Notes: generated by a model from the letters alone, not told the origin. A stretch of 64,000 bases of DNA from Rhodospirillum sp. (GCA_021741145.1 JAIOYK010000002.1:1-64000); one strand, 5' to 3'. Numbered from the stretch's first letter, positions 39,503-50,161 are shown. Program-made: numbers and translations.

Positions 39503-41320
39503 ATGTCCACCTCGCCGCTGTCCTATCCCGACGGCCTGATCCGCCGTGTCCTGGGAGAGACCAAAACCATCGCCATGGTTGGAGCCTCGGCCAATTGGAA
39601 CCGGCCGAGTTATTTCGTCATGAAATACCTGCAGGACAAGGGCTACAGGGTGATCCCCATTAATCCGGGGCAGGTGGGCAAGGAGATCCTGGGGGAGGCC
39701 GTCCATGCCTCTCTGGCCGACGTGCCGGGACCCATCGACATGGTCGACATCTTCCGCAATTCCGATTCCGCGGGGGGTATCGTTGACGAGGCCATCGCGC
39801 TCAAGGAGGAGAAGGGCATCCGCGTGGTCTGGATGCAGCTCACCGTGATCAACGAACCGGCGGCCGACCGGGGCGTGGCCGCGGGGCTGACGGTGATCAT
39901 GGACCGCTGTCCCAAGATCGAATTCGGTCGCTTGGGGGGCGAGCTGTCCTGGCAGGGGGTGAACACGGGCATCATCACCAGCAAGGTTCACCGGGCGCCG
40001 GGTCGGGAAAAGCCGGGTTCGGCCCGGGCGGACGCGGGGGCTCCACCCGTGGACTACGGTTTCGAGACTCTGGCCATCCACGCGGGGGCGGCGCCGGATC
40101 CGACGACGGGAGCGCGGTCGACGCCCATCTACCAGACCTCCTCCTATGTCTTCGAGGATGCGGACCACGCGGCGAACCTTTTCAACCTTCACACCTTCGG
40201 CCATGTCTATTCCCGCCTGAGCAACCCGACGGTCAGTGTGCTGGAGGAACGGGTGGCCAGCCTCGAAGGGGGACGGGCCGCGGTCTGCTGCGCCTCGGGC
40301 CACGCGGCGCAATTCCTGACCTTTTTCACCCTACTGGAGCCCGGTGACCACTTCGTCGCCTCGCGCAATCTGTATGGGGGATCGCTGACCCAGTTCGGTC
40401 AATCCTTCAAGAAGCTGGGGTGGCACTGCACCTTCGTTGATCCCGGCGATCCGGCCAATTTCCAGGCCGCCATCGGACCCAGGACCAAGGCCATTTTCTT
40501 GGAACTGCTCGCCAATCCGGGCGGGGTGATCGTGGATGTGGAAAAGGTGGCCGAGGTGGCCCATGGGGCGGGCATCCCGCTGATCGTGGACAATACCATG
40601 GCGACGCCCTATCTCTGCCGCCCCATGGACCACGGGGCCGATCTGGTGGTCCATTCCACCACCAAGTTCCTGTCCGGCCATGGCAATGCCCTGGGCGGCG
40701 CGGTGGTGGAAAGTGGGCGCTTCGACTGGTCGGCCAGCGACAAGTTCCCGAGCCTCTCCCAGCCGGAACCCGCTTACCATGGCCTGACTTTCCACGAGAC
40801 CTTCGGTGACTTCGCTTTTACCACCAAGGCCCGGGCGGTCGCGTTGCGGGACTTCGGTCCGGCCCTCTCGCCGATGAACGCCTATTTGACCCTGATGGGG
40901 ATCGAGACCCTGCCCCTGCGCATGGACCGCCATGTGGAGAATGCCCGAACCGTGGCCGCCTTCTTGGCCGGGCATCCCCAAGTGGCCTGGGTCAGTTACG
41001 CGGGATTGGAAAGCAGCCCCTATAAGGCGTTGGCCGAGAAATATCTGCCCAAAGGGCCGGGGTCGGTCTTTACCTTTGGCGTGACGGGGGGCTACGAGGC
41101 GGGTAAGGCCGTGGTGGAGCGGGTCAACCTGATCAGCCACCTGGCCAATATCGGCGATACCCGCAGTTTGATCCTTCACCCGGCGAGCACCACCCACCGC
41201 CAGCTCACCGACGAGCAACGGACCGCGGCCGGGGCGGGGGATGATGTGATCCGCCTTTCGGTGGGTTTGGAAACCGTGGCCGATCTGATCGCGGATTTGG
41301 ACCAGGCCCTAAGACAGTAG
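39503..41320 (+). CDS. Fusion of a CoA-binding (YccU-like) domain and O-acetylhomoserine sulfhydrylase
   Basis: 605 residues. Residues 1-165 are a complete CoA-binding Rossmann domain ([39 protein letters not shown]). Residues 185-605 are a complete Cys/Met-metabolism PLP enzyme with the lysine at 388 in [14 protein letters not shown] and the typical O-acetylhomoserine aminocarboxypropyltransferase block [16 protein letters not shown]. It makes homocysteine from O-acetylhomoserine and sulfide. The two domains are usually separate neighbouring genes. The joint ([19 protein letters not shown]) is a plausible flexible linker and the frame is unbroken. Ribosome-binding site GGGAGGA precedes the ATG. 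Confidence 0.93.
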   Translation: MSTSPLSYPDGLIRRVLGETKTIAMVGASANWNRPSYFVMKYLQDKGYRVIPINPGQVGKEILGEAVHASLADVPGPIDMVDIFRNSDSAGGIVDEAIALKEEKGIRVVWMQLTVINEPAADRGVAAGLTVIMDRCPKIEFGRLGGELSWQGVNTGIITSKVHRAPGREKPGSARADAGAPPVDYGFETLAIHAGAAPDPTTGARSTPIYQTSSYVFEDADHAANLFNLHTFGHVYSRLSNPTVSVLEERVASLEGGRAAVCCASGHAAQFLTFFTLLEPGDHFVASRNLYGGSLTQFGQSFKKLGWHCTFVDPGDPANFQAAIGPRTKAIFLELLANPGGVIVDVEKVAEVAHGAGIPLIVDNTMATPYLCRPMDHGADLVVHSTTKFLSGHGNALGGAVVESGRFDWSASDKFPSLSQPEPAYHGLTFHETFGDFAFTTKARAVALRDFGPALSPMNAYLTLMGIETLPLRMDRHVENARTVAAFLAGHPQVAWVSYAGLESSPYKALAEKYLPKGPGSVFTFGVTGGYEAGKAVVERVNLISHLANIGDTRSLILHPASTTHRQLTDEQRTAAGAGDDVIRLSVGLETVADLIADLDQALRQ

Positions 41321-41367
41321 GACTTGGGGACGGAGTCTTACCGCATGGGGGAGGGGCACGCCGGATT

Positions 41368-43551
41368 TTACCCCCGGACGGTGGCCAGGAAGCTTGCCAC
41401 GTCCGCGCGCAGGCGGTCCGAGGCCTGTGCCATGGTTCCCGCGGACGTCAGAACGTCGCCGGCGGCGTGGCCCGTGCGGTCCACGGTTTCTGTGACGCCC
41501 GCGATGTTCGTCGAGACCTCCCGCGTTCCCCGTGCGGCTTCCTGAACATTGCGTGCGATTTCCTGGGTCGCGGCTCCCTGTTCCTCCACGGCGGAGGCGA
41601 TGGTGGTGGAAATGTCGCGGACTTTGTCGATGACGACGCCAATGTTTTCGATGGCCGTCACCGTTCGCTTGGTTTCATTCTGGACGCTGGTGACCTGGGC
41701 GCCGATGTCCTCGGTCGCCCGGGCGGTCTGGTTGGCCAGGGACTTCACTTCATTGGCCACGACCGCGAAGCCCTTGCCAGCGTCCCCGGCCCGGGCCGCC
41801 TCGATTGTCGCGTTGAGCGCCAACAGATTGGTTTGTTCGGCGATATCGGTGATCAGATTCACGACCTCGCCGATGCGGTTCGCCGCCTCGGCCAGGGAGC
41901 GGACCATTGTGATGGTGTCTTGTGCTTCCATCGACGCATCCGAAGCGATGGTGGCTTCTTCCGTAACCTGTCGGCTGATTTCGGAAATGGACGAGGAGAG
42001 TTGCTCCGCCGCGGCGGCGACGGTTTCCACGTTCCGGGTCGCCGATTGAGCGGCTTGGGACACAATGTTGGCTTGGTTTCCGGCATCCCGGGTCTCGTCA
42101 GCCATGGAACTGGCGGTCGTTTGCATCTGGTTGGCCGAGGACGCGACCTCATCCACCACACCCATGATGCTGGCCTCGAAGTTGTCGGCGAGTTGGCGGC
42201 GCGCGGCGACTCGCTCGTTTGCGGCCCGTGCCTCGGCTTCCCGCTGTTCCACCTGCAAGGCTTCGACTCGCAGGGCATTGTCCTTGAAGACCCGCACGGT
42301 CTCGGACATTTGATTGACCTCGTGGACCTTCCCGCCATCGGGGATGTCGACGGTCATGTCGCCTTGCGCCAGCTTCTCCATGGCGCGGGTCATCGCGACG
42401 ATGGGGGTGGCGATGCCGCCGGCGACGAACCACATGACGACAATCGCCCCAACCGCCACGGCCAAGCCGACGAGAACGGCCAAGGTGATGGAATCGGAGG
42501 ATTTCTCGGTCAATTGGGCGCTCAATCGGTCGGCTTCGGCCATGACAACCGATCTGGGAACCTCGATCAGAACGGACCAGGGCTTTCCCGTTTCGCCCAA
42601 TTTGATCGGGGCGAAGGTCCGAAGCGTGTCCCCTTGCCAGTCGGAGGATTCGCCGCCGGATTGGACCGTGGCGAGATCCCGCCGCCAATCGCCGCTCTCC
42701 TCCTCATAGCTTTGTCCGATCCGGGAAGAGTCACCGCTGTGGGCCACGACCAGACCCAGGTCGGAGAGGATGACCACCTTGTTCCGGCCCTCGAAAAGGC
42801 GTGTGCTGACGCCATTCGCAAGATTTTGAACAAAGTCGAGATTGAAGTCCGTACCGGCCACGCCCTTAAAGACGCCGTTCACGACGATGGGCACCGATAG
42901 GGTCGCCAAATATACTTGCTTGCCTTGGACGATGTAGGGGAGAGGTCCGAGGACGCTTTCCTTTCCCGTTTCCTGGGGGCCGATAAACCATCCCCCTTTC
43001 ATGACCCCATTTGGATGGAGGTCCTTACTGTCGTATTCAACGAGCGGCTGCATGGCGATCTTCCCGACGCTGTCGCGGTTCCAATAGGGGATGAACCGGC
43101 CCGTCTGATCCGTTCCCGAAGCCGTGTTTCCCTTGAACGCCGTGTCCTTTCCATCCAACGCATCGGGGCTCCATGCCGTATACGTGCCATTGAAGCCGGG
43201 ATTCTCCTGGAGAACCCGAAGCAGAATGTCGTTGATTAAAGGACGACGATGACCAACTTCCACGCCTCCCTGGTCGACCGGGCGAGCAATCATGGCGAAG
43301 GCGCCGGCCATGGCCCGGGCATTGACAAGGGCGTTGTCGAATTCGGACCGTAAAAGACCGGCCTGGGTGTTGGCCAAGTTGGTCATGGCCCCACGGATAT
43401 CGGTGTCAAGAATCGTGGAGGTGCGTTCAATGACAAGCGCATTGTTCGATTGAGATGAGAGAACTCCAAAGATCTCGATAATCGCCACGGCGGAGATGAG
43501 GCACAATCCAGCATAAAAGGCGGTCTTGGCCTTTATGGTTTTGATATACAT
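41368..43551 (-). CDS. Methyl-accepting chemotaxis protein with periplasmic Cache domain
   Basis: 727 residues. TM1 at about 10-30 and TM2 ([20 protein letters not shown]) frame a dCache-type ligand domain with the [13 protein letters not shown] and [11 protein letters not shown] motifs typical of amine or carboxylate sensors. HAMP and a signalling hairpin ([20 protein letters not shown]) follow. There is no C-terminal CheR-tether pentapeptide. Start ATG 43551 has GGAG 7 bp upstream; a longer frame exists but lacks support. Ligand unknown. Confidence 0.93.
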   Translation of the reverse strand: MYIKTIKAKTAFYAGLCLISAVAIIEIFGVLSSQSNNALVIERTSTILDTDIRGAMTNLANTQAGLLRSEFDNALVNARAMAGAFAMIARPVDQGGVEVGHRRPLINDILLRVLQENPGFNGTYTAWSPDALDGKDTAFKGNTASGTDQTGRFIPYWNRDSVGKIAMQPLVEYDSKDLHPNGVMKGGWFIGPQETGKESVLGPLPYIVQGKQVYLATLSVPIVVNGVFKGVAGTDFNLDFVQNLANGVSTRLFEGRNKVVILSDLGLVVAHSGDSSRIGQSYEEESGDWRRDLATVQSGGESSDWQGDTLRTFAPIKLGETGKPWSVLIEVPRSVVMAEADRLSAQLTEKSSDSITLAVLVGLAVAVGAIVVMWFVAGGIATPIVAMTRAMEKLAQGDMTVDIPDGGKVHEVNQMSETVRVFKDNALRVEALQVEQREAEARAANERVAARRQLADNFEASIMGVVDEVASSANQMQTTASSMADETRDAGNQANIVSQAAQSATRNVETVAAAAEQLSSSISEISRQVTEEATIASDASMEAQDTITMVRSLAEAANRIGEVVNLITDIAEQTNLLALNATIEAARAGDAGKGFAVVANEVKSLANQTARATEDIGAQVTSVQNETKRTVTAIENIGVVIDKVRDISTTIASAVEEQGAATQEIARNVQEAARGTREVSTNIAGVTETVDRTGHAAGDVLTSAGTMAQASDRLRADVASFLATVRG

Positions 43552-43941
43552 TCTTAATCTCCATGGCGTCCAATGAGATATGGAGGCTGTCCGCAAGCAC
43601 GCCTTGGATCTGTATATATTCCAAATACTGTATAAAGTAAATAAGTATAAAGAATGTACTGCCTGTAAGGCCATGGTCTTTTTTGGTGATAATTACATCT
43701 AATGAGAGTATTATTTTATTTAATCTATCTTTTATAGTTTTTTGGAACCCCGTCCCTCCAACTTGATGCCTGTGAGGGTCATGTCGGGTCTCCGGTCAAT
43801 CCGCGTGTCGTCGGGGGGGCACGTCCGGGCGCCGCGCGTCCCCTTCGATCGGGCAGGGGAGGGGAAGGCGACGCGCCGGGCTCGCCCATGACGTGGTGCG
43901 GAGTGTGCCGGGGTTGCTGACCTCAATCTGACGGCGAGGAT
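43552..43941. other. 390-bp gap, AT-rich promoter region
   Basis: The half next to the chemoreceptor (43590-43745) is strongly AT-rich, with TATATATT and TATAAAG stretches, and should contain that gene's promoter. The other half is GC-rich and holds only the tail of the lyase transcript. No small gene or RNA is recognised. Confidence 0.5.
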
Positions 43942-45177
43942 TTAATGTCCGCCGGGTGTTCCACTCCTCTCCAGGGCGCGCAGGATATCCGCTTCCAGGT
44001 CCTCGGGCGTTTCCAGGCCGGCCGACAGGCGAACCAGTCCGTCCGAGATGCCATGGGCTTCCCGCTCCTCGGGTGGATAGGTGACATGGGTCATGGAGGC
44101 CGGGTGCTGCACCAGGGTCTCCGCGTCGCCCAGGCTGACCGCCCGGGTGACCAACTCAAGGGCGTCCATGAAGGCGACCCCGCTCGCGTATCCACCGTTC
44201 AGTTCGAAGGCCACCATCCCGCCGCACCCCTTGGGCATTTGGCGCCGGGCGAGGGCGCGTTGGGGGGCCGAGTCCAGGTCGGGATAATGGACCCGATCCA
44301 CCGCGGGATGACCCTCGAGCAATCGCGCGAGGCGCCGCGCCGTCGCTTGGTGGCGCTCCATGCGAAGCTCCAAGGTCTTCAGGCCGCGCAGGACAAGGAA
44401 GGCGTCGAAGGGGGAGATGACGGCTCCGGTCATGTCCTTCAAGCCGAAAAACCGAAAGGTCTGGAGAAGGTCCGCCGGTCCGGCGATGATCCCCGCGAGC
44501 AGGTCCCCATGGCCTCCCAGGTATTTGGTCGCCGAATGGACAACGATATCCGCGCCCAGGGCGAGGGGCAGTTGGAGATAAGGGGTGCAATAGGTGTTGT
44601 CGACCACCACCTGGGCATCTGGTGCCTTCGCCCGGACCAGGGCGGAGACCGCCGCGATGTCGATCAGGCGCATGTTGGGGTTGGCCGGGGTCTCGAAATA
44701 GACCACCCGGGTCTTTGGTCCAAGGGCCTCTTCCACCGTCTCCAAATTGGTCATGTCCACATGGCGGACGGACACTCCGAAGCGGCCCAGACCCTCGGTC
44801 AGATAGGCGAACGTACAGCCATAGAGGGTCAAATCGGTGACGACCTCGTCTCCTGGCGTGACCAGACTCCAAAACGTGGTGGTGATGGCCCCCATGCCCG
44901 AAGCCGTGGCCAGGGCGGCCTCCGCCCCCTCGAGGGCGGCCATGCGGGTTTCCAGCAGGGCGACCGTGGGGTTTCCAACTCGACCATAGATGTACCCCTC
45001 CGCCTCGCCGGAAAAGCGGCGGCCCCCCTCCTCGGCGGTGGGGAAAGCATAGGTGGAAGTCAAATGCAGGGGGGGATTGAGGGCACCATGGTCCTGGTCC
45101 AAGGGGTGATAGCCCTCGTGGATGGCCGTGGTGGCGAAGCCTTTGGCTTCCTTTGCTCCTTCGGTCTTGGTGGTCAT
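43942..45177 (-). CDS. mdeA: Methionine gamma-lyase
   Basis: 411 residues. It cleaves methionine to methanethiol, 2-oxobutyrate and ammonia with PLP. The lysine is Lys218 in VVHSATKYLGGHGD. Cys121 in LTLYGCTFAYL matches the cysteine that distinguishes methionine gamma-lyase from cystathionine lyases, and DNTYCTPYLQ and SLGDAETLVQHPASMTH also match. ATG 45177 has AAGGAG 8 bp upstream; the frame extends farther, overlapping the Lrp gene, without support. An Lrp-type regulator gene lies just upstream, as in the Pseudomonas mdeRA system. Confidence 0.9.
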   Translation of the reverse strand: MTTKTEGAKEAKGFATTAIHEGYHPLDQDHGALNPPLHLTSTYAFPTAEEGGRRFSGEAEGYIYGRVGNPTVALLETRMAALEGAEAALATASGMGAITTTFWSLVTPGDEVVTDLTLYGCTFAYLTEGLGRFGVSVRHVDMTNLETVEEALGPKTRVVYFETPANPNMRLIDIAAVSALVRAKAPDAQVVVDNTYCTPYLQLPLALGADIVVHSATKYLGGHGDLLAGIIAGPADLLQTFRFFGLKDMTGAVISPFDAFLVLRGLKTLELRMERHQATARRLARLLEGHPAVDRVHYPDLDSAPQRALARRQMPKGCGGMVAFELNGGYASGVAFMDALELVTRAVSLGDAETLVQHPASMTHVTYPPEEREAHGISDGLVRLSAGLETPEDLEADILRALERSGTPGGH

Positions 45178-45308
45178 CGCTCCGCTCCTTCCGCTCATGG
45201 GATGTGAGGCATCAGGATAGCGGGAACGCCGGGGTGGGTTCTTGCTAAGGGGAGCGGGTTCCAGGGCGAAAGAGGTGATTTCCGCTAAAACGCGCCCCGG
45301 ACGCCGGG

Positions 45309-45794
45309 TCAATCCTTCAGGGGAAAGACGGTGGATTGTTTCACGGTGCTGTAGGCGAAGCGGGTTTCGATCCCGGCGATCCCGGGCAGGGTGTGCAATT
45401 CGGTGCGGACCAGGGCCTCGTATTCCTTCATGTCCCGCACCACGATCCGCAGCAAATAATCCGTGTCCCCGGCCAGGATGTGGCAATCCAGGACATTGTC
45501 CATGCGGCGGATCTTGTCCTCGAAGGTTCTGGCGTGCCCCTCGGTATGGGGGCTGAGGCGAATACTCACGAAGGCGGTCAGCGGCAGGCCGCAGGCCTCC
45601 TGATCGACGACCGCTGTGTATCCCTTGATGACCCCTGTCTCCTCCAGGTGGCGTAGGCGGCGGAGGCAGGGGGAGGGGGAGAGGTTGACCCGTTCGGATA
45701 GGTCTTGATTGCTCATCCGCCCGTTTTCCTGAAGGGCCGTGATGATCCGCCTGTCTCGATTGTCCAGGGTCCGGTTGTTCAAGGAAGGGGCCAC
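45309..45794 (-). CDS. Lrp/AsnC-family transcription regulator
   Basis: About 161 residues: N-terminal helix-turn-helix (DRRIITALQENGRMSNQDLS, PSPCLRRLRHLEETGVI) and C-terminal RAM ligand domain (LAGDTDYLLRIVVRDMKEYE). It lies between the lumazine-synthase-like and methionine gamma-lyase genes on the same strand, so it probably controls the lyase in response to an amino acid, by analogy to MdeR. The start codon is uncertain (GTG 45794 chosen). Confidence 0.9.
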   Translation of the reverse strand: MAPSLNNRTLDNRDRRIITALQENGRMSNQDLSERVNLSPSPCLRRLRHLEETGVIKGYTAVVDQEACGLPLTAFVSIRLSPHTEGHARTFEDKIRRMDNVLDCHILAGDTDYLLRIVVRDMKEYEALVRTELHTLPGIAGIETRFAYSTVKQSTVFPLKD

Positions 45795-45804
45795 GGGCGC
45801 GGAC

Positions 45805-46209
45805 CTATCGTGTTCGGAGCATGGCCACCATGGCGTCGAAGGCCGCCCGGGCATAGGGGACCACCCGGGGCGGGATCTGGCTGGGATGGATCTCCGGCCC
45901 CAGGATCCCCACGCCCACGGGCTTCATGAACTCCAGTTGCAGGTCGATGATGGCTTTCACCGCGCATTGGCCCATGACCAGACCATGGGTGGTCTCGCCC
46001 TGTTCGATGATGCCCAGGACGACGGCGCCATCGATGTCCTCGCGCAGGAGCAGGCGTTTGAGGGCCAGGGGCTTTTCCATGGAGCCCGGCACCCAAACCT
46101 CCGAGGCGATGGTCAGCCCCGTCTCCCGGGCACCTTCGCGCACGGTTTCCAACATGACTTCCCCTTCCTTTCGGTGGAAGCTCCCGATGACGACACCAAA
46201 GCCAGACAT
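45805..46209 (-). CDS. Lumazine-synthase-like protein (RibH family)
   Basis: 134 residues. The fold and motifs of 6,7-dimethyl-8-ribityllumazine synthase can be followed: GVVIGSFHRKE, VWVPGSMEKPLALKRLL, and VLGIIEQGETTHGLVMGQCA with the histidine at the catalytic position. However the usual GAVIRGxTxH loop has become GIIEQGETTH, and the C-terminus is short. It may be a second RibH isoform, or have taken another role. ATG 46209 is preferred to an upstream TTG. It follows the glutamine-synthetase-like gene by 31 bp. Confidence 0.75.
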   Translation of the reverse strand: MSGFGVVIGSFHRKEGEVMLETVREGARETGLTIASEVWVPGSMEKPLALKRLLLREDIDGAVVLGIIEQGETTHGLVMGQCAVKAIIDLQLEFMKPVGVGILGPEIHPSQIPPRVVPYARAAFDAMVAMLRTR

Positions 46210-46240
46210 ATTAGGAAGACCTTGTTCCAAGGATCAAAAG

Positions 46241-47605
46241 TTACACGTTCAGGAGCAGGAACTCCCGCTCCCAGCTTGACACCACATGCTGGTAGGCATC
46301 CCATTCCGCCCATTTGACGGAGGTGAAAACCCTTACGAAGTCGGCCCCGAACAACTCGTGCAGGGGCTTGGCCCGACCGAACCGGTCAATGGCGTCTGGC
46401 AGGTGGCGGGGCAGGTTGTGGGCTCGGGTATAGGCGCTGCCCGTGATGGGGTTGCTGGGCTCGATTTCCTCCACCATGCCCAGGTAGCCACAGGCCAGCG
46501 AGGCGGCGAAGGCCAGATAGGGGTTCACATCCGCCCCGGACAGGCGGTTCTCCACCCGGCGCCCGGCCTTGTCCGAATAGGGTACGCGCAGGGAGACGGT
46601 CCGGTTGTCGTAGCCCCAGTGCATGTTGATGGGCGCGTCCTGGTCGGGCAGGAAACGGCGATAGCTGTTCACGTTGGGCGCCAGCATGAGCATGCATTGG
46701 GGCAGGTACTTCTGCAGGCCGCCGATGTGCCAACGGAAGAGGTCACTGTCCTCTCCCCCCTTCTTTGACAGGATGTTCTTGTTCGTTTCGACGTCCTCGA
46801 TGCTCTGGTGCAGGTGCATGGCGCTGCCCGGCTGGCCTTCCAGGGGCTTGGCCATGAAAGTGGCGTAGACCCCATGTCTCAGGGCCGCCTGGCGCACCGT
46901 TCGCTTGAACAGGAAGACCTGGTCGGCCAAATCGAGGGCATCACCATGTTCGAAGTTAATCTCCATCTGCGCCGATCCAGATTCGTGATGCAGGGTGTCC
47001 ACATCCAGGTTCTGCTCCTCGGCGTAGTCGTAGACATCCTCGAACAAGGGATCGAATTCGTTCACCGCGTCGATACCATAGGCTTGGCGACCGATTTCCG
47101 CCCGGCCCGAACGGCCAATTGGAGGCTCCAGGGGATAGTCCGGGTCCGCGTTGATGCGCACCAAATAGAATTCAAGCTCCGGTGCCACCACGGGGCGCCA
47201 GCCCTTCGCCTTGTAGAGGCCGAGCACATTGCGAAGGACCTGCCGGGGGGCGCAATGGACCACCTCGCCTTCGCGGCTGAAGCAATCGTTGATGACCTGG
47301 GCCGTGGGCTCCTTGTACCAGGGCACGCTGCGAACGGTCGAAGGGTCCGGGCGCAGGTAGACATCGGAATCCGAAATGTCGATGGGGTCGTCTTCGGGGT
47401 ATTCGCCGGTCACCGTCTGGGTAAATACGGATTCGGGCAGGCGCAGACCTTGGTCGCGTAGGCCCTTGAGGAACTTGTGGGCTGGCAGGATCTTGCCCCG
47501 GGCGATGCCCGTCAGGTCGGGTACCAGGCATTCCACTTCCGTTATGCCCCGGTCCTTGATCCACCGTTCCAGGTCTTCGACCGTCGAGGGGTCCGTTTTG
47601 CTCAT
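46241..47605 (-). CDS. Glutamine-synthetase-family ligase (PuuA-like)
   Basis: 454 residues. The GS fold is clear: HHESGSAQMEINFEHGDALD, ATFMAKPLEGQPGSAMHLHQ, and [20 protein letters not shown]. It lacks the adenylylation tyrosine motif of GlnA, and the spacing resembles gamma-glutamylpolyamine synthetases and related type III-like ligases. The amine substrate is unknown; putrescine or a related amine is a guess from family. ATG 47605 has GGAAGA upstream. It heads a leftward run with the RibH-like, Lrp and lyase genes. Confidence 0.88.
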   Translation of the reverse strand: MSKTDPSTVEDLERWIKDRGITEVECLVPDLTGIARGKILPAHKFLKGLRDQGLRLPESVFTQTVTGEYPEDDPIDISDSDVYLRPDPSTVRSVPWYKEPTAQVINDCFSREGEVVHCAPRQVLRNVLGLYKAKGWRPVVAPELEFYLVRINADPDYPLEPPIGRSGRAEIGRQAYGIDAVNEFDPLFEDVYDYAEEQNLDVDTLHHESGSAQMEINFEHGDALDLADQVFLFKRTVRQAALRHGVYATFMAKPLEGQPGSAMHLHQSIEDVETNKNILSKKGGEDSDLFRWHIGGLQKYLPQCMLMLAPNVNSYRRFLPDQDAPINMHWGYDNRTVSLRVPYSDKAGRRVENRLSGADVNPYLAFAASLACGYLGMVEEIEPSNPITGSAYTRAHNLPRHLPDAIDRFGRAKPLHELFGADFVRVFTSVKWAEWDAYQHVVSSWEREFLLLNV

Positions 47606-47926
47606 GGGATCTTCCATGTTGTACGATGAAAATAGCGAAGGAGAAGACTCCCCACGCTCGATGAACCGACCAAACCGACCTGACCAACGCTCCCCAAGGA
47701 AAAGATCGTGGGGGAAGCACGGTTGCATTCGGATGGTCGTCAAGCTTACCTTGACCCCATGAATATGGTGTCACACCGTTTCCAGACAGTGCCCCATCGT
47801 GGGGCGTTCCGCTGACCATGCCCGGAAAGGGCAAGCGGTCGGCTCCGTGCAGTCCAGTCCTCCGACCCATTTGGCCTGACCCGTTTTATCCCGAGCCAAG
47901 CGAGGTCCCCCAGCTAGGGCTTACCC

Positions 47927-48475
47927 ATGGAACTCGTCACCCTGATCGGTATCACCGTGGCCATCGCCCTGGTGATCATCCTGGTTGGAGCCCTGGTCAA
48001 CTATATGTCATCCTTGGTGAAGAGCGCATATCAGATCAAGGTGGAATTACGCAATGACATGGAAACCGCTCTGAAGGATATGCAGTCGGACATTGATAAG
48101 CGGGCCAAATGGCTGAAGCGTGACATGGTGGAGGAAACCAACAAGGTTCGTGAAGGCATGGAAACCGCCAATGCCAAAAAGATCGAGGAGATCAAGGTCA
48201 CCTTGACGGCCATTGCCAGCGAGGCTCGGGAGGCTGGGCGCGCGGACATGACGGCCCTGGCGGAGGGGGTCGCCGCCCTGGTGGTCCGGGTCGAAATCCT
48301 CGAACAGGAAGGGAAAGCCCGGAAGGATATGGCCCGGAGGGTCCGCGATAAAAAGGAGGCGGTGGGAGAGTCCCAATCGCGCGGAAGTGATTCTACGGTC
48401 GGAATCGATATGGGATTGGCCACCCTGGAACCCCAGCCCACGGTCGGGGATAAGGCCTCGCCGGACCACAAATAG
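47927..48475 (+). CDS. Hypothetical membrane-anchored coiled-coil protein
   Basis: 182 residues. One N-terminal transmembrane helix (LVTLIGITVAIALVIILVGA) is followed by about 110 residues of charged coiled coil and a Ser/Gly/Pro-rich tail. It has no recognised domain. It lies alone, divergent from the glutamine-synthetase-like gene. Codon usage is normal for the genome, so it is very probably real. Confidence 0.7.
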   Translation: MELVTLIGITVAIALVIILVGALVNYMSSLVKSAYQIKVELRNDMETALKDMQSDIDKRAKWLKRDMVEETNKVREGMETANAKKIEEIKVTLTAIASEAREAGRADMTALAEGVAALVVRVEILEQEGKARKDMARRVRDKKEAVGESQSRGSDSTVGIDMGLATLEPQPTVGDKASPDHK

Positions 48476-48856
48476 CGGGGGAGCGCTGTCCGAACGGTAT
48501 GCCGTGCATCTGGTTTGGAGCTGGGTTGTCCCCGAACGGTTTGCCATGGGGTTCCCGCGAAAAGTTTCCCATCGAATCGACTTTGTCCATGTATGGAGGA
48601 CGAGTCCGACCGAATACCGAAAAGGGACAGACTGTTCTAGATTTCTACAGGACATTCGTATATATGGTCCACGAACCCCACAAAATGTGCTGCTCACCTA
48701 AAGTGTTTCTCCTATCCCGCGTTTTAGGTCTATACAGGTCCTAGTGGGGGACTGTACGTCCCTTGTGTCGATCCACGATGCTGATCACGCGTGTCGTGGT
48801 TGCAGGAGGCGGCCTTCTGGAAGACCCGGAACGACGGCCCATGGACGGAGAGGTGT
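48476..48856. other. 381-bp gap, no gene seen
   Basis: GC content is lower than in flanking genes. Two related stretches (GTCCGAACGGTATGCC near 48487 and CCCGAACGGTTTGCC near 48532) form a loose direct repeat. No tRNA or terminator with a T-tract is visible. Confidence 0.45.
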
Positions 48857-49129
48857 ATGGCCGCCAAGAACTTGAGTTCCAACAAGAACTTGACTTCCAA
48901 CAAGAACTTGACTTCCGATGACCTCGTGAAGCGCAGGGAGCAGTTCGCCAAATATCGAATCCAACGGCGCAAGCTAGAAGAGGAGCGGAAGCGAAGGCGG
49001 CGACGGGAGCTCATTCGAAATATCAAGCTGTTCTTCATCGTAACCGGTGTGATTATTTCGGCTGTCGCGGTCTTTGCGCTGTTCAGAGGGGCTTGGAGCA
49101 TCGTCGATCCGATCATTAATAAGGGCTGA
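48857..49129 (+). CDS. Small single-pass membrane protein with N-terminal hexapeptide repeats
   Basis: 90 residues. After MAAK come three hexapeptides (NLSSNK, NLTSNK, NLTSDD), then a strongly basic helix (RRKLEEERKRRRRRELIRN) and one transmembrane helix (FFIVTGVIISAVAVFALF). The ribosome-binding site GGAGAGG precedes ATG 48857. The design (repeats, basic segment, one TM helix) is shared with the protein at 63002-63337. Family not recognised. Confidence 0.7.
   Translation: MAAKNLSSNKNLTSNKNLTSDDLVKRREQFAKYRIQRRKLEEERKRRRRRELIRNIKLFFIVTGVIISAVAVFALFRGAWSIVDPIINKG
48869..48922. repeat. 18-bp tandem repeat inside the small membrane protein gene
   Basis: Three units of 18 bp starting AACTTGA encode the hexapeptides. 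The first two copies differ by one base and the third diverges at its last codons. Confidence 0.85.
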
Positions 49130-49286
49130 GCACCAGCGTTTTGGGGAACGACTGGTCTCGGGCGGCTTCTCTTTCCAATTCTAAACGAATCAGGCTATAA
49201 CCTAGGTGTGTGCTTGGGTGAGGCGGCTTTGGACAAAGTCGGTTTCCAGGGAACCAGAAGGGACCCCAAGAGCTGGATGGCGTGAG

Positions 49287-49901
49287 ATGAGTGCCGGTTG
49301 GACCGAGAATTGCCGAGTCGGCATCAAAGCGATCGACGAGGACCATAAGGGTCTTTTCGATCTGGTGAATGCCATTGATGACCACCAACGGCGTGGGTCC
49401 CGCGCCAATCAGGTCAACGCCACCGTCCATGCCCTGAACCTCTATGTCACCGAGCACTTCGAGCGGGAAGAGCGCTTCATGCGCCGCGCCAAGTTTCCAG
49501 GCTACGAGGCGCACCGCCGAATCCACGAGGACTTTCGAGGCCTTGTCAGCGCGCTGATTGCCTTGCACCAAAAGAATCCCGATGCCGTCGACCTGAGAAA
49601 GGTGACAGCCTTTCTGGACAGTTGGATTCGGAACCATATTTTGGTCCAGGATATGGAGTACGTTCCCTATCTCAATGGCGAAGCCTCGCCGGAGGAGGGG
49701 AAGAATATCGCTAGTCGGTATCAGGACGTATCCCTGAGGGTCCCTGTCGACAAGGTCGATGCGGTCGAGCGATTCGCGGCTTTGATGCGGAACGGCGGCG
49801 ATATCGCCCAGGCCCTTGAACAGGCGCTTGTGATCCACGAACGGGATCACCAACGGACACTCATCAAGCGGGCAGAAAAGCTGTTCTCCATCACCGAATG
49901 A
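49287..49901 (+). CDS. Bacteriohemerythrin with C-terminal extension
   Basis: 204 residues. The di-iron O2-binding set is complete: His in IDEDHKGLFD, His and Glu in TEHFEREERF, two His in AHRRIHEDF, and His and Asp in RNHILVQDMEY. The hemerythrin bundle covers about the first 130 residues; the last 75 form a separate helical extension with unknown function. Such proteins store or sense O2 or NO. ATG 49287 is chosen since the domain begins there (MSAGWTENC). Confidence 0.92.
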   Translation: MSAGWTENCRVGIKAIDEDHKGLFDLVNAIDDHQRRGSRANQVNATVHALNLYVTEHFEREERFMRRAKFPGYEAHRRIHEDFRGLVSALIALHQKNPDAVDLRKVTAFLDSWIRNHILVQDMEYVPYLNGEASPEEGKNIASRYQDVSLRVPVDKVDAVERFAALMRNGGDIAQALEQALVIHERDHQRTLIKRAEKLFSITE

Positions 49902-50161
49902 GAGGACGTATCGCCGTCCCATCCATCATGGGGTCAAAAAATTCCGCACCCGTTATGAAATTCGCAAGACCCTTGGGATTCCGTGGGTTTCCGGACGAAT
50001 TTGGGGATTTTTGGTGTGGTGTGCATGACAACCAATGGATATATACCCTTGATCCCCTGGGCCGCAGGCCATAGAACGGATTCAATTCCCGTCGTGGGGA
50101 TTCGGAGGGGATATCTTTCTGAAATGCTTTGGTGGGGCCCGTCGTTCTTGGAAGCGAAACC

